From Bacillus sp. FJAT-18017 (lineage in GTDB: Bacteria > Bacillota > Bacilli > Bacillales > Cytobacillaceae), in NCBI RefSeq assembly GCF_001278805.1, contig NZ_CP012602.1, forward strand, positions 1,766,001 through 1,830,000: a stretch of DNA of 64,000 nucleotides, given 5' to 3'. The notes below the pieces were generated by a model. The model did not search any database, was not told the DNA's origin, and saw nothing but the letters and a program-made list of their open reading frames with translations. Position 1 is the stretch's first letter. Every line of letters starts with the position of its first letter. Of the stretch, positions 54,286 through 64,000 are shown one piece after another. Both the position numbers and the translations under genes were made by a program.

Positions 54286-54410
54286 ATTGAAGCGGAAGGC
54301 ACGGAGACTCCTGCGGGAAAAGCGGGACAGGGGAGACCCCGCAGGTGCCATAGGCACCGAGGAGGCTCCGCGACCGCCCGCGGAAAGCGAAGTGCCTGAA
54401 GCGGAAATTA
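54286..54410. repeat. Dispersed repeat family A, GC-rich copy
   Basis: Starts ATTGAAGCGGAAGGCAC and ends GTGCCTGAAGCGGAAAT. Internal hairpins CCTGCGGG / CCCCGCAGG, GGTGCC / GGCACC and CCGCG / CGCGG. Far more GC-rich than its surroundings; this is the best-preserved interior of the family in the window. Confidence 0.65.
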
Positions 54411-54515
54411 CAGAAAAACTGAAGTTTAAACTACTTAGCACTTGCAACGCCTCAAGGTCATACTCCTGTCTTTGTAAACCTCTCTTTTTACCTGTCCGAT
54501 ATTCAGTAACTTTTT

Positions 54516-54544
54516 GTTTATTCGAACCCTCCAACGGAAATACT
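54516..54544 (+). promoter_or_regulatory. Candidate SigF promoter of lonB
   Basis: GTTTA (54516-54520), 15-base spacer, GGAAATACT (54536-54544), fitting the forespore SigF pattern (GTATA-like, GGNNANANT). lonB is SigF-controlled in B. subtilis. Confidence 0.6.
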
Positions 54545-54583
54545 AACAAGTAACGGAAAACGTAATGTTCAGGAGGGAAAAGG

Positions 54584-56299
54584 ATGAGTTGGATGGGAAT
54601 CGCCTTGTTTGTACAGCTCTTCTTCGGCATCATCATTGGGCTGTATTTTTGGAACTTGCTAAAGAATCAACGTACTCAAAAGGTCACTATTGATAAAGAA
54701 TCTAAGAAGGAAATGGAACAGCTCCGCAAAATGAGATCGATTTCTCTGACAGAGCCGCTTGCGGAAAGAGTAAGGCCGGGCTCCTTTGATGATATTGTAG
54801 GTCAAAAAGATGGAATTAAAGCGTTAAAGGCAGCACTTTGCGGACCTAATCCCCAGCATGTCATTGTGTATGGTCCTCCGGGTGTCGGTAAAACTGCTGC
54901 AGCGAGACTTGTATTGGAGGAAGCAAAGAGAAACCAAAAGTCGCCATTTCAGCAATCCTCCGTCTTTATAGAACTTGACGCGACAACAGCAAGGTTTGAC
55001 GAACGAGGCATTGCAGATCCTCTAATCGGTTCCGTCCATGATCCTATTTATCAGGGTGCGGGCGCGATGGGACAGGCCGGGATTCCGCAGCCAAAACAGG
55101 GTGCAGTTACCAATGCCCATGGCGGTGTCCTCTTCATTGATGAGATTGGCGAACTGCACCCAATTCAAATGAACAAGCTTTTAAAGGTGCTTGAGGATAG
55201 AAAGGTTTTTCTTGAAAGTGCGTATTACCACGAAGAAAACCCCTCGATTCCAACCCATATACATGATATTTTCAAAAATGGTCTTCCGGCTGACTTCCGG
55301 CTGATTGGTGCAACGACGAGGACTCCAAACGAAATACCGCCTGCAATCCGTTCTCGCTGTATGGAGGTATTTTTCAGAGAGCTAAGCCAGGACGAAATCA
55401 TGACTGTTGCGAAAAAAGCAGCGGACAAGGTTGAAATGGCAATCAATGAAAGCGGCCTAGAAATTCTTTCAAATTATGCGCGAAATGGGCGCGAAGCAGT
55501 CAATATGATTCAAACAGCTGCCGGGCTTGCGATTACCCAGGACAGGAAAGAAATTAAAGACGAAGATATTGAGTGGGTTATCCATTCCAGCCAGGCATCA
55601 CCGAGAATGGAACGGAAAATTAACGACTTGCCTGCAATAGGACTTGTTAATGGGCTGGCGGTTTACGGACCTAATTCAGGAGCTCTTTTAGAAATTGAAG
55701 TGAGTGTCATTCCGGCAAAAGAAAAAGGTTCAATCAATATTACCGGGATTGTCGAGGAAGAAAGCATTGGCGGCCAGGGAAAATCGATCCGGCGCAAGAG
55801 TATGGCGCGCGGCTCGATTGAAAATGTTATTACCGTCCTAAGAACAATGGAGGTCCCGGCGGATGAGTTTGATATTCATGTGAATTTCCCGGGAGGCATT
55901 CCAATTGACGGGCCTTCAGCAGGGATTGCGATGGCAACTGGAATTTACTCTGCTATTTATAAAATTCCGGTTGATAACCGTATTGCAATGACAGGTGAAA
56001 TTTCCATTCACGGGCATGTAAAACCAATCGGAGGCGTGTTTGCAAAGGTAGTTGCCGCTAAAAAGGCTGGTGCCAAAACAGTGATTGTCCCTGCCGAGAA
56101 TATGCAGTCTATCCTAAATGAGATAGACGGCATTGAAATTATACCAGTCACACACTTTAATGAAGTAATCGACCTTGCTCTCAAAAAGGATTCTTCAAAT
56201 AACTCCGTTCCACAAAGTGGAGGAACACATGTAATTGCTGAAGGGGACGGAACTGTCATTCCCGCAGCCGTTCAAATGTCCAAAAAGGAATCTGTATAG
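54584..56299 (+). CDS. lonB: Forespore Lon-type protease LonB
   Basis: A 571-residue membrane-anchored Lon. One N-terminal membrane helix (IALFVQLFFGIIIGLYFW, about 6-23) replaces the substrate-binding domain of LonA. AAA+ module: Walker [14 protein letters not shown] (about 96), Walker B GGVLFIDEIGEL (about 184). The Lon protease domain carries catalytic Ser in GIPIDGPSAGIAMAT (about 450) and Lys in AKKAGAKTVIVP (about 493). The C-terminal tail after residue 535 is longer than in B. subtilis LonB. AGGAGGG precedes ATG. Confidence 0.95.
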   Translation: MSWMGIALFVQLFFGIIIGLYFWNLLKNQRTQKVTIDKESKKEMEQLRKMRSISLTEPLAERVRPGSFDDIVGQKDGIKALKAALCGPNPQHVIVYGPPGVGKTAAARLVLEEAKRNQKSPFQQSSVFIELDATTARFDERGIADPLIGSVHDPIYQGAGAMGQAGIPQPKQGAVTNAHGGVLFIDEIGELHPIQMNKLLKVLEDRKVFLESAYYHEENPSIPTHIHDIFKNGLPADFRLIGATTRTPNEIPPAIRSRCMEVFFRELSQDEIMTVAKKAADKVEMAINESGLEILSNYARNGREAVNMIQTAAGLAITQDRKEIKDEDIEWVIHSSQASPRMERKINDLPAIGLVNGLAVYGPNSGALLEIEVSVIPAKEKGSINITGIVEEESIGGQGKSIRRKSMARGSIENVITVLRTMEVPADEFDIHVNFPGGIPIDGPSAGIAMATGIYSAIYKIPVDNRIAMTGEISIHGHVKPIGGVFAKVVAAKKAGAKTVIVPAENMQSILNEIDGIEIIPVTHFNEVIDLALKKDSSNNSVPQSGGTHVIAEGDGTVIPAAVQMSKKESV

Positions 56300-56318
56300 T
56301 TTCATCCCAACTGAACAG

Positions 56319-56354
56319 GGAACTTCGGATACGTTTGGCCGAGGTTCCTTTTTT
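56319..56354 (+). terminator. Intrinsic terminator after lonB
   Basis: GGAACTTCGG / CCGAGGTTCC stem, then TTTTTT. Confidence 0.85.
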
Positions 56355-56660
56355 AACTGAGAGTAGATCCCCTCATAATTGACGGTCCGATGTGAGAAAT
56401 AGGTATAAACCGAATTTCAAGGTGATTCAAGGAAGTCTTATAAGAGGAATGACCTCCGTCTTCTTCTAAAAGAATTTTTTTAATAGAAACAACATAAATA
56501 CTAACTTGAACAGGATACTAAGAAGGCGGGTACAATCGCCTAAACCTAAAAGGACTAGGGATGATATATTAGACACGTTTTCTTAAATAAGATAGAATTG
56601 AACAAAGACAAATTCCCCCTAAAAAGGAATAAATGAATGCATTTTGGAGGTGCATGGGTA
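56355..56660. other. lonB-lonA gap
   Basis: About 300 AT-rich bases with no clear ORF or repeat. I looked for CtsR- and HrcA-type sites and saw none. TTGAAC (near 56510) and TACAAT (near 56535) have a spacer of about 19, too long for a confident promoter. Confidence 0.4.
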
Positions 56661-58988
56661 ATGGCAGAAACGAATGAGAAACAAGTCCCCCTCCTGCCGC
56701 TTAGAGGGCTGCTGGTCTATCCAACAATGGTGCTCCATCTGGATGTTGGCCGTGAAAAATCGGTTCAGGCGCTCGAACGGGCAATGGTCGATGACCATCT
56801 GATTTTTTTAACAACCCAAAAGGATATTTCGATAGATGAGCCGTCTGAAGATGACTTATATAACATGGGTACGTTGACAAAAGTAAAGCAAATGCTAAAG
56901 CTGCCAAACGGAACGATCCGTGTTCTTGTGGAGGGGCTAAAGCGTGCCAAGATTGTCTCCTTTTATGACAGGGAAGAATACTTCTCTGTAACTGTTGAGG
57001 AGTTTGAAGACAAAGAAACAAAGGATGTTGAAGATCAGGCATTAATGAGAACAATGCTTGATTATTTTGAACAATACATAAAGATGTCAAAGAAGATTTC
57101 CGCAGAGACATATGCGTCCGTTACAGACATCGAAGAGCCAGGCAGGATGGCGGATATCATTTCATCCCACCTTCCTCTAAAGCTGAAGGATAAGCAGGAA
57201 ATTCTTGAGACGATTGATGTAAAGGAACGGATGAGCAAGGTAGTCGATATCATCCACAATGAGAAGGAAGTCCTTAACCTCGAGAAAAAAATTGGCCAGC
57301 GCGTCAAACGGTCAATGGAACGCACCCAGAAGGAATACTACCTCCGTGAGCAAATGAAGGCTATCCAGAAAGAACTTGGTGACAAAGAAGGAAAAACTGG
57401 AGAAGTTGCCGAACTCACAGAGAAAATTGAGATGGCAGGGATGCCGGAATCAGTCCAGGCTGTTGCTTACCGTGAGCTGGACCGTTATGAAAAAGTGCCG
57501 TCAAGTTCGGCGGAAAGCGCTGTAATCCGGAATTACATTGAATGGCTCGTTGCGATTCCATGGACAAAACGAACCGAAGATGACCTCGATATCGCAAGAG
57601 CAGAAGAAATTCTCAACGAAGACCATTATGGGCTTGAAAAAGTAAAAGAGCGTGTCCTTGAGTACCTGGCAGTTCAAAAGCTGACTAATTCTCTGAGAGG
57701 ACCGATCCTTTGCCTTGCAGGACCTCCGGGAGTCGGGAAGACGAGTTTGGCCAAGTCAATTGCCCGCTCGCTTAACCGCAATTTCATCCGGGTTTCTTTG
57801 GGCGGTGTCCGGGATGAATCCGAAATCCGCGGCCACAGAAGGACGTATGTCGGGGCAATGCCAGGACGCATCATTCAGGGTATGAAAAAAGCTGGCACGA
57901 TCAATCCAGTTTTCTTGCTTGATGAAATCGACAAGATGTCTAGCGATTTCCGCGGCGATCCATCAGCGGCCATGCTTGAAGTGCTTGACCCTGAACAGAA
58001 CTTCAATTTCAGCGATCATTATATTGAAGAGCCGTATGATCTTTCCAAAGTTATGTTCATCGCGACCGCCAATAACCTTGCGACTATCCCGGGTCCATTG
58101 CGTGACAGGATGGAAATCATTACGATTGCTGGTTATACGGAAGTTGAGAAAGTCCATATTGCAAAGGATCATCTTCTTCCAAAGCAAATTAAAGAAAACG
58201 GTCTTTCAAAAGGTACTCTCCAGATAAGGGAGGAAGCCATCCTGAAGGTTGTCCGTTATTATACAAGAGAAGCGGGTGTCCGCAGCCTTGAGCGCCAAAT
58301 GGCGAAGATTTGCCGGAAAACCGCAAAAATCATTGTTGCTGGTGAAAAGAAAAAGGTTGTTGTAACAGAAAAAAATCTTGAGGAATTCCTTGGCAAACCA
58401 GTTTTCCGTTATGGTCAGGCTGAGCTAGAGGATCAGGTTGGTGTTGCGACAGGTCTTGCTTATACAACTGTGGGCGGCGATACACTTCAGATCGAAGTGT
58501 CAATTTCCCCTGGAAAAGGCAAGCTTGTTTTAACAGGAAAGCTTGGGGATGTTATGAAGGAAAGTGCCCAGGCTGCGTTTAGCTACATCCGTTCAAATGC
58601 GTCTGAGCTTGGAATTGATCCAGACTTCCATGAAAAACATGATATCCATATCCACGTTCCGGAGGGGGCAGTTCCGAAAGACGGTCCTTCCGCGGGGATT
58701 ACAATTGCAACTGCGCTTGTTTCAGCATTATCGGGTAAGCCGATTCGCCGTGAAGTCGGGATGACAGGCGAAATTACCTTGAGGGGGCGCGTACTGCCGA
58801 TTGGCGGATTGAAGGAAAAAACTTTAAGCGCTCATCGTGCCGGACTTACGAAGATTATTTTACCGAGAGACAATGAAAAAGACATTGATGATATCCCAGA
58901 AAGTGTGCGCAACCAGTTGGAATTCGTTCTCGTTTCCCATGTCGATGAGGTGCTGAAGCATGCGCTATCGGATGGAGGAAAAGCATGA
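56661..58988 (+). CDS. lonA: ATP-dependent protease Lon
   Basis: A 775-residue cytosolic Lon. N-terminal substrate-binding domain ([23 protein letters not shown], about 8-30, to about 200), coiled coil, AAA+ with Walker [17 protein letters not shown] (about 352) and Walker [13 protein letters not shown] (about 418). The protease domain has Ser in [14 protein letters not shown] (about 677) and Lys in [12 protein letters not shown] (about 720). ATG 56661, ten bases after GGAGG (56646-56650), is chosen over ATG 56637. Stop overlaps the ysxC start. Confidence 0.96.
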   Translation: MAETNEKQVPLLPLRGLLVYPTMVLHLDVGREKSVQALERAMVDDHLIFLTTQKDISIDEPSEDDLYNMGTLTKVKQMLKLPNGTIRVLVEGLKRAKIVSFYDREEYFSVTVEEFEDKETKDVEDQALMRTMLDYFEQYIKMSKKISAETYASVTDIEEPGRMADIISSHLPLKLKDKQEILETIDVKERMSKVVDIIHNEKEVLNLEKKIGQRVKRSMERTQKEYYLREQMKAIQKELGDKEGKTGEVAELTEKIEMAGMPESVQAVAYRELDRYEKVPSSSAESAVIRNYIEWLVAIPWTKRTEDDLDIARAEEILNEDHYGLEKVKERVLEYLAVQKLTNSLRGPILCLAGPPGVGKTSLAKSIARSLNRNFIRVSLGGVRDESEIRGHRRTYVGAMPGRIIQGMKKAGTINPVFLLDEIDKMSSDFRGDPSAAMLEVLDPEQNFNFSDHYIEEPYDLSKVMFIATANNLATIPGPLRDRMEIITIAGYTEVEKVHIAKDHLLPKQIKENGLSKGTLQIREEAILKVVRYYTREAGVRSLERQMAKICRKTAKIIVAGEKKKVVVTEKNLEEFLGKPVFRYGQAELEDQVGVATGLAYTTVGGDTLQIEVSISPGKGKLVLTGKLGDVMKESAQAAFSYIRSNASELGIDPDFHEKHDIHIHVPEGAVPKDGPSAGITIATALVSALSGKPIRREVGMTGEITLRGRVLPIGGLKEKTLSAHRAGLTKIILPRDNEKDIDDIPESVRNQLEFVLVSHVDEVLKHALSDGGKA

Positions 58989-59596
58989 AGGTAACAAGTG
59001 CAGATATAGTAATAAGCGCGGTCAAGCCGGATCAGTATCCTGATTCGGCTTTGCCCGAGTTTGCTTTAGCCGGACGTTCGAATGTCGGGAAAAGCTCATT
59101 TATAAACAAGATGCTGAATCGGAAGAATTTGGCGCGGACTTCTTCGAAACCAGGGAAAACGCAGACGCTGAATTTCTATCTGATCAATGAAATCCTTCAC
59201 TTCGTTGATGTACCAGGCTATGGCTACGCCAAGGTTTCGAAAACGGAGCGGGAAGCCTGGGGAAAAATGATTGAAACATACATCACGTCCCGTGAGCAGC
59301 TGAAGGCGGTCGTCCAAATTATCGACCTTCGCCATCCGCCCTCAAAGGATGATGTGACGATGTATGAATTTCTGAAGCACTATAACATTCCATGCATTAT
59401 TATTGCGACCAAGGCTGATAAAATCCCAAAAGGAAAATGGCAAAAGCATTTGAAGGTCGTCAAGCAAACCTTGAATGTCGACCCTAATGACCCAATGGTA
59501 CTGTTCTCGTCCGAAACTGGACTTGGAAGGGATGAAGCCTGGGGAGTGCTGAAGAGTTATATGAAAGAAGATAACAGGACGAATAGCGAAGAATAA
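58985..59596 (+). CDS. ysxC: Ribosome-assembly GTPase EngB/YsxC
   Basis: A 203-residue essential GTPase for 50S subunit maturation. G1 [16 protein letters not shown] (about 30), G3 DVPGYG (about 75), G4 TKADK (about 142), G5 SSETGLG (about 174). ATG overlaps the lonA stop (ATGA), so translation is coupled. Full length. A terminator begins at the stop codon. Confidence 0.96.
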   Translation: MKVTSADIVISAVKPDQYPDSALPEFALAGRSNVGKSSFINKMLNRKNLARTSSKPGKTQTLNFYLINEILHFVDVPGYGYAKVSKTEREAWGKMIETYITSREQLKAVVQIIDLRHPPSKDDVTMYEFLKHYNIPCIIIATKADKIPKGKWQKHLKVVKQTLNVDPNDPMVLFSSETGLGRDEAWGVLKSYMKEDNRTNSEE

Positions 59597-59597
59597 A

Positions 59598-59648
59598 AAA
59601 AGCTGGGGGAAAGCCATATATGGCCTGCCTCCAGCTTTTATTTTTTGG
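59598..59648 (+). terminator. Intrinsic terminator after ysxC
   Basis: AAAAGCTGG / CCAGCTTTT outer stem with GCCATA / TATGGC inner stem, then TATTTTTT. Confidence 0.85.
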
Positions 59649-59921
59649 ATTTAAGCAAGAAGGTTGTAGCGGGTACATAAGGAAAGCTTCCTAGAATAAT
59701 CAACGGGTGTATGCGGTAAAGTAAAAGCTAAGTGACCTTGTAGGTAACTGAGCAAATCGTAAGGTAACTGAAGCTCTAAGTTACCTTGTTGAAATGGGAG
59801 CGCCTCAAAATGCAACTGATAGAGGCTCTATGTAACTTTATTGATGGCCGAGCTCTTCATGAAGTAACTAATAGCTGCTCTAAGTAACCTTATCGTTGAT
59901 CGCTGGAGATTTAAAGTCACT
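59649..59921. repeat. Local repeat (AAGTAACCTTRTTGA) with about 50-base period
   Basis: Related phrases at 59728-59742, 59775-59791, 59826-59843 and 59877-59897 (CTAAGTNACCTTRTTGA-like), with GGTAACTGA variants between. No ORF in this stretch. Confidence 0.55.
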
Positions 59922-59957
59922 AATAAAAAGAGAGCCATGTATTTAACATGAACTCTC
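59922..59957 (-). terminator. Terminator of the minus-strand membrane gene
   Basis: Read on the minus strand: GAGAG-TT-CATGT / ACATG-G-CTCTC stem, then TTTTTATT. Confidence 0.7.
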
Positions 59958-59987
59958 ACAGACTTTGGGTCATTCAACGACCCTGGC

Positions 59988-60473
59988 TTACTTTCTCCTA
60001 AAAAAGACCATCCACACGCCGGCAAGAACCAGAAGAAGCGGCCAGAATTTCCAGATCAGTGAAATGCTGCTCTCAACAAGGCTAAGCCACACCCCGACCT
60101 TGTCAGTGAACAAAAGCAGGATTGCGACTATCAGAAAGAGGAGCCCGTTTAGTAGTCCTTTGCCTGTCTTTTGGTATTGGAGCAGGAAGCCAACTGCGAT
60201 AATGGCCAAAAATGTCCCGATATGCGGGGGCCAAAATGGGAGCTTCCCTACCACATGAAAATGGAGCCCAAAGCCGGCCAGAATGATTCCTGGCAAAATT
60301 GAGGTATGGTCTTTGGCTAAATAGCCCTGGCAGAGAAAAGCAACTCCGACAATCAAAAGAAGAGTAGGCCATGTATAGAATTGTTTTAATGCTGTGAAGC
60401 CTGATTGCTCCAGAAAGAAATAAGCTCCGAAGCCGATTAGAATAACTCCGGGGAATATTTGCTGCGTTCTCAT
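59988..60473 (-). CDS. LiaI/LiaF-like multi-pass membrane protein
   Basis: A 161-residue protein with at least five hydrophobic segments: IFPGVILIGFGAYFFLEQSG, WPTLLLIVGVAFLCQGYL, ILPGIILAGFGLHFHVVG, IGTFLAIIAVGFLLQY, LLNGLLFLIVAILLLF, and a C-terminal WPLLLVLAGVWMVFFRRK. The repeated PGxxLxGFG and WPxLLxxxGV pattern is that of the LiaI-LiaF-like transmembrane domain (DUF5668-type). It occupies the B. subtilis ysxD position between ysxC and hemA. Function unknown; LiaI/LiaF relatives act in envelope stress. Confidence 0.75.
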   Translation of the reverse strand: MRTQQIFPGVILIGFGAYFFLEQSGFTALKQFYTWPTLLLIVGVAFLCQGYLAKDHTSILPGIILAGFGLHFHVVGKLPFWPPHIGTFLAIIAVGFLLQYQKTGKGLLNGLLFLIVAILLLFTDKVGVWLSLVESSISLIWKFWPLLLVLAGVWMVFFRRK

Positions 60474-60636
60474 TCATTCACATCGCTTCCAGTAAGGTAT
60501 CCTTGAAAAACCTAGCTATATTTGCTAATGTTACATAGGGACGAACCATTAATTTTTTATTAATTTATTCTTAATATTAACATAGAGTTTCGCTTTCTGT
60601 TCACATTTTTCAGGTTAGCTGCTAAATTGTCCATGA

Positions 60637-60642
60637 TATAAT
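60637..60642 (+). promoter_or_regulatory. -10 element of the hem operon
   Basis: TATAAT 46 bases before hemA. The -35 17 bases upstream (GTTAGC) is poor. The region 60550-60590 is a run of TTAAT-type words but shows no clean PerR palindrome. Confidence 0.45.
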
Positions 60643-60687
60643 CTCAGTAGTTAGTTACGTGATAAAGTTGGGGGTGTTAGTTAACAC

Positions 60688-62034
60688 ATGCATATTTTAG
60701 TGGCAGGACTAAATTATAAAACCGCCCCTGTTGAAATTCGTGAGCGGCTGACGTTCAATCCGAATGATCTTGGGAAGGCGACGGCCGCCCTGAACGCCAA
60801 AAAGAGCATTCTCGAGAACGTCATCTTGTCAACATGCAACAGGACAGAGATATATGCAGTTGTGGACCAGATCCATACTGGACGGTACTATATAAAAGAA
60901 TTCCTCGCTGATTGGTTTGGGTTGGAGCAAGCTGAATTCTCGCCATACCTATTCATATATGAAAGCGATGGAGCCGTGGAACATCTTTTTAATGTTTCCT
61001 GCGGTTTGAACTCAATGGTTCTTGGCGAAACCCAAATCCTTGGACAGGTAAGGTCAAGCTTCCTTCTTTCACAGGAGATGAAGACGACAGGAACAGTATT
61101 CAATCACCTGTTTAAACAAGCTATTACCGTTGCCAAACGTGGCCATGCTGAAACTGATATTGGTGCCAATGCGGTATCAGTAAGCTATGCAGCAGTTGAA
61201 CTTGCTAGAAAGATTTTTGGATCGCTTGAAGATAAGCATGTGCTGATTTTCGGAGCTGGCAAAATGGGTGAACTCGCTGCGCAGAACCTGCATGGATCTG
61301 GTGTTGGCGGCGTGACAGTCATAAATAGGACCTTTGAAAAAGCCCTTGTACTGGCCGAGAAATTTGGCGGACAGGCAAAGCAGCTTTTCGAACTTCAAAA
61401 TTCACTTGTTGAAGCCGATATTTTAATCAGCTCCACTGGTGCAAGTAATTTCGTGATTACAAAGGAAATGATGGAACAGGTTGAAAAGCGCCGTAAAGGG
61501 AAGCCATTGTTCATGGTTGACATCGCAGTGCCGCGCGACCTCGACCCGCGCATTTCCGAATTAAATAGTGTGTTTTTATATGATATTGATGACCTTGAGG
61601 GGATTGTTGAGGCTAACCTTCAGGAGCGGAAGAAAGCTGCTGCGGCCATCATGATGATGATTGAGAAGGAAATTGTTGATTTTAAACAGTGGCTGAACAC
61701 GCTTGGAGTTGTGCCTGTCATCTCGGCGCTAAGGGAAAAAGCTCATGTAATCCAGTCCGAGACGATGATCAGTATCGAGCGCAAACTGCCACACCTTTCC
61801 GATAGGGATAAAAAGGTATTGAACAAGCATACGAAGAGCATAATTAATCAGCTGCTTAAAGATCCAATCCTCCAGGCAAAAGAACTGGCCGCGCGCCCTG
61901 ATGCCGACGAGGCTCTTGATTTGTTCATGACAATCTTTAACATCAAAGAGCTTGTCGAGGAGCAACAACAATCGAAAGCAGCCGAAACCGCGAAAGAGTT
62001 GGTTCATGCACCGCAGGCTTCCTTTCAGTCATAA
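60688..62034 (+). CDS. hemA: Glutamyl-tRNA reductase
   Basis: A 448-residue NADPH enzyme that reduces Glu-tRNA to glutamate-1-semialdehyde, the first step of C5 haem synthesis. The catalytic Cys is in [13 protein letters not shown] (about 50), with [17 protein letters not shown] at the N-terminus and GETQILGQV near 113. The NADPH Rossmann fold [15 protein letters not shown] (about 190) is followed by a C-terminal dimerisation helix. GGGGGTG precedes ATG. First gene of hemAXCD. Confidence 0.96.
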   Translation: MHILVAGLNYKTAPVEIRERLTFNPNDLGKATAALNAKKSILENVILSTCNRTEIYAVVDQIHTGRYYIKEFLADWFGLEQAEFSPYLFIYESDGAVEHLFNVSCGLNSMVLGETQILGQVRSSFLLSQEMKTTGTVFNHLFKQAITVAKRGHAETDIGANAVSVSYAAVELARKIFGSLEDKHVLIFGAGKMGELAAQNLHGSGVGGVTVINRTFEKALVLAEKFGGQAKQLFELQNSLVEADILISSTGASNFVITKEMMEQVEKRRKGKPLFMVDIAVPRDLDPRISELNSVFLYDIDDLEGIVEANLQERKKAAAAIMMMIEKEIVDFKQWLNTLGVVPVISALREKAHVIQSETMISIERKLPHLSDRDKKVLNKHTKSIINQLLKDPILQAKELAARPDADEALDLFMTIFNIKELVEEQQQSKAAETAKELVHAPQASFQS

Positions 62035-62048
62035 GAGGGGTAATGTCT

Positions 62049-62882
62049 ATGTTTGACATCCACATGACGAGACTGCACGAATTGACGGTTATCCTATATG
62101 CCTTAAGTGTGCTGTTATATTTCTTTGATTTTATCCACCATAACCGGAAGGCGAATAAGGTTGCCTTCTGGTTACTTGCATTTGTATGGGTTTTGCAAAC
62201 GGGGTTCTTAATCTTTTATATGTTGAACACTGGACGGTTTCCAGTCCTGACGATATCCGAGGGCCTTTATTTTTACACATGGGTACTGATAACGCTCTCA
62301 CTTGGAATTAACAGGCTTTTAAAAATGGATTTTATCGTATTCTTCACGAACATACTTGGTTTTATCATTATGGTCATCCATATTTTCACACCGGACCAGT
62401 ATGAATCCCATTTGATTAGCGAGCAGCTCATTTCCGAGCTACTCCTTATCCATATAACGATGGCTATTCTGTCCTACGGGGCATTTACCATGTCATTTGT
62501 ATTTTCCCTGCTTTACATGATTCAGTATGATTTGTTGAAAAGAAAAAAGTGGGGAGCCCGGCTCATCCGGATCGCGGATCTTTCCAAGCTCGAACAATTC
62601 AGCTATCTTCATGCAGTGATTGGCGTACCGATGCTTCTTCTAAGCCTGATTCTCGGGCTTCATTGGGCATACTGGAAGGTGCCGGAAATGCCCTGGTATG
62701 ACTCCAAGGTGCTTGGCTCCTTCATCTTGCTTGGAGCATATAGTGTGTACCTGTATTTGAGAATTGTAAAAAACATTGCGGGCAGGCAGCTTGCGATATG
62801 GAATATAGCCGCTTTCCTGTTTGTGCTGATCAACTTCTTCCTTTTTGGAAAATTGTCGTCATTCCACTTTTGGTATTCGTAG
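62049..62882 (+). CDS. hemX: HemX membrane protein (CcsA-like)
   Basis: A 277-residue integral membrane protein with eight hydrophobic segments, of the cytochrome c assembly (CcsA/ResC-like) family; the tryptophan-containing GLHWAYWKVPEMPWYDSK (about 203-220) is the typical WWD-like loop. In B. subtilis HemX lowers HemA protein level. ATG 62049 gives an eight-base distance from GAGGGG; ATG 62043 would be too close. Lies between hemA and hemC. Confidence 0.9.
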   Translation: MFDIHMTRLHELTVILYALSVLLYFFDFIHHNRKANKVAFWLLAFVWVLQTGFLIFYMLNTGRFPVLTISEGLYFYTWVLITLSLGINRLLKMDFIVFFTNILGFIIMVIHIFTPDQYESHLISEQLISELLLIHITMAILSYGAFTMSFVFSLLYMIQYDLLKRKKWGARLIRIADLSKLEQFSYLHAVIGVPMLLLSLILGLHWAYWKVPEMPWYDSKVLGSFILLGAYSVYLYLRIVKNIAGRQLAIWNIAAFLFVLINFFLFGKLSSFHFWYS

Positions 62883-62897
62883 ATTAGGAGGCATCAT

Positions 62898-63836
62898 ATG
62901 AGAAAAATTATAGTAGGTTCCAGACGCAGTAAGTTGGCACTTACCCAAACAAATTGGGTTATCGAGCAATTAAAAAAGATTGCGGGGCCATCGTATGAAT
63001 TTGAAGTAAAGGAAATTGTCACAAAAGGGGACCGGATCCTTGATGTTACGCTCTCAAAAGTGGGTGGCAAAGGACTTTTTGTAAAAGAAATCGAACAGGC
63101 CATGCTTGATAAAGGAATCGATATGGCTGTCCACAGCATGAAAGATATGCCTGCTGTCCTTCCAGAAGGTTTGACAATCGGCTGCATTCCGTTCCGTGAA
63201 GATCATCGTGATGCTCTAATTTCAAGGGACCACGTTAAATTGATGGACCTCCCAGCTGGTGCGGTCGTTGGAACAAGCAGCCTGCGCCGCAGCTCACAGT
63301 TGCTTTTGAAGCGTCCAGATCTTGAGATCAAATGGATCCGCGGAAATGTTGATACACGCCTCGACAAGCTGAATAACGGTGAATATGATGCTATTATTCT
63401 TGCTGCAGCAGGGCTTTCCCGCCTTGGCTGGGCAAAGGAAGTAGTTACTGAATTCATCGATGCTGAAACCTGTATTCCGGCTGTTGGCCAAGGTGCACTG
63501 TCAATCGAGTGCCGTGAAGATGATACTGAACTGCTCGAGATTTTTGAAAAATTCACCTGTAAAAAGACTGCGCTTGCTGTGCGTGCCGAGCGCTCCTTCC
63601 TGCAAAAGATGGAAGGCGGCTGCCAGGTGCCAATCGCAGGCTTTGCAACTGCTGAAGAAGATGGAGAAATTTCACTTAACGTACTTGTCGCTTCTCCAGA
63701 TGGAAAAGAAGTCTACAAAGACACCGTTACAGGAACTAACCCTGAAGAAGTTGGAGAAAAAGCTGCAAGCCTCCTGATCGATAAAGGCGCAAAAGAGCTT
63801 ATTGATAAAGTAAAAGAGGAGCTGGACAGTGAATGA
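62898..63836 (+). CDS. hemC: Porphobilinogen deaminase (hydroxymethylbilane synthase)
   Basis: A 312-residue enzyme joining four porphobilinogens into hydroxymethylbilane. [19 protein letters not shown] (3-21), active-site [11 protein letters not shown] (about 75), [13 protein letters not shown] (about 122), [10 protein letters not shown] and the dipyrromethane-cofactor Cys in [11 protein letters not shown] (about 237). TTAGGAGG precedes ATG. The stop overlaps the hemD ATG. Confidence 0.96.
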   Translation: MRKIIVGSRRSKLALTQTNWVIEQLKKIAGPSYEFEVKEIVTKGDRILDVTLSKVGGKGLFVKEIEQAMLDKGIDMAVHSMKDMPAVLPEGLTIGCIPFREDHRDALISRDHVKLMDLPAGAVVGTSSLRRSSQLLLKRPDLEIKWIRGNVDTRLDKLNNGEYDAIILAAAGLSRLGWAKEVVTEFIDAETCIPAVGQGALSIECREDDTELLEIFEKFTCKKTALAVRAERSFLQKMEGGCQVPIAGFATAEEDGEISLNVLVASPDGKEVYKDTVTGTNPEEVGEKAASLLIDKGAKELIDKVKEELDSE

Positions 63837-64000
63837 TTACCCCGGAGCCCCTGGCAGGTAAACAAGTTTTGATACCGAGGGGGGCCGGCCAGGCCAAATC
63901 ATTTTCACGGCTCATTGAAAAGTACGGAGGGATTCCAGTCGAAATCCCTCTTATTTCCTTTAAGCCAATTAGCTTGGATGGGAACCTCAAACAAGTGCTA
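63833..64000 (+). CDS. hemD: Uroporphyrinogen-III synthase, N-terminal part
   Basis: Only the first 56 codons are in the window. Product begins [20 protein letters not shown] and continues with [19 protein letters not shown], which fits the first domain of HemD (closure of hydroxymethylbilane to uroporphyrinogen III). ATG at 63833-63835 overlaps the hemC stop (ATGA), so translation is coupled. No stop codon before the window end. Confidence 0.9.
   Translation, partial: MITPEPLAGKQVLIPRGAGQAKSFSRLIEKYGGIPVEIPLISFKPISLDGNLKQVL

Larger units (their letters stand above)
53987..54583. other. clpX-lonB gap full of repeats
   Basis: Holds a local roughly 52-base repeat (54041-54250), a GC-rich family A copy (54286-54410) and a SigF-type promoter for lonB (54516-54544). 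The open frames across it are not credible. Confidence 0.6.

Noticed and set aside
54287..54553. 88-codon ORF before lonB
   Set aside because: Runs through the GC-rich family A repeat and has no ribosome site.
56355..56660. CtsR or CIRCE heat-shock operator before lonA
   Set aside because: No GGTCAAA direct repeat or CIRCE inverted repeat could be found by eye.
60540..60600. PerR box before hemA
   Set aside because: The TTAAT-rich stretch does not form the expected TTATAAT-N-ATTATAA palindrome.

Overview
The window is chromosomal DNA from an endospore-forming Firmicute of the family Bacillaceae, probably a Mesobacillus/Cytobacillus-like 'Bacillus' rather than B. subtilis itself. The basis is: SspI, GerE, GerM, LonB, YheC/YheD proteins, a pheS T-box, a lysC lysine riboswitch, AGGAGG-type ribosome binding sites, frequent TTG/GTG starts, and a gene order from ysdC to hemD that closely follows the B. 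subtilis sspI-pheST-mutSB-etf-trxA-uvrC-lysC-sdh-gerE-racE-gerM-rph-tig-clpX-lon-hem arc. The species call is inference.

Region by region. 1-7.5 kb is accessory: a decayed ORF, a family-34-like glycosyltransferase, a group II intron 3'-end scar, and four ATP-grasp genes (one carboxylate-amine ligase type, three YheC/YheD type, the last an internal duplication) around a small broken ORF. 7.7-16.3 kb: M42 peptidase ysdC, sspI, an rRNA methyltransferase, T-box-controlled pheST, rnhC, zapA, cvpA. 16.4-21.1 kb: polX, mutS2, yshE and a 27-codon membrane ORF. 21.4-26.7 kb: fatty-acid degradation (lcfA, fadR, fadB, etfB, etfA) with a FadR operator before fadR. 26.9-32.7 kb: an extra NERD-domain gene, trxA, uvrC, riboswitch-lysC, yslB. 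33-36.3 kb: sdhCAB with an unusual palindromic promoter. 36.5-43.3 kb: a class D sortase and a 1955-residue two-catalytic-domain amylopullulanase carrying the matching LPNTA sorting signal. 43.3-49.1 kb: thioesterase (second FadR box), gerE, MarR regulator, racE, gerM, rph, ysnA, ysnB. 49.1-49.5 kb: a consensus promoter, a palindrome, a tRNA-like leader and tRNA-Arg(UCU). 49.7-60.5 kb: ysoA, tig, clpX, lonB, lonA, ysxC and a convergent membrane protein. 60.7-64 kb: hemA-hemX-hemC-hemD (hemD cut by the window end).

How the genes fit together: the core is housekeeping (phenylalanyl-tRNA charging, DNA repair, beta-oxidation with its electron-transfer flavoprotein, succinate oxidation, protein folding and proteolysis, haem synthesis) interleaved with sporulation/germination genes. 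The most distinctive parts are (i) the tRNA-mimicking leader with a terminator-like hairpin in front of tRNA-Arg, (ii) the sortase D/LPNTA amylopullulanase pair under two mirror-image LacI-family-type operators, (iii) the ATP-grasp cluster, (iv) a FadR-type operator on a thioesterase gene 20 kb from the fad operon, and (v) long intergenic gaps, several of which hold their own degenerate repeat or a copy of a dispersed repeat family.
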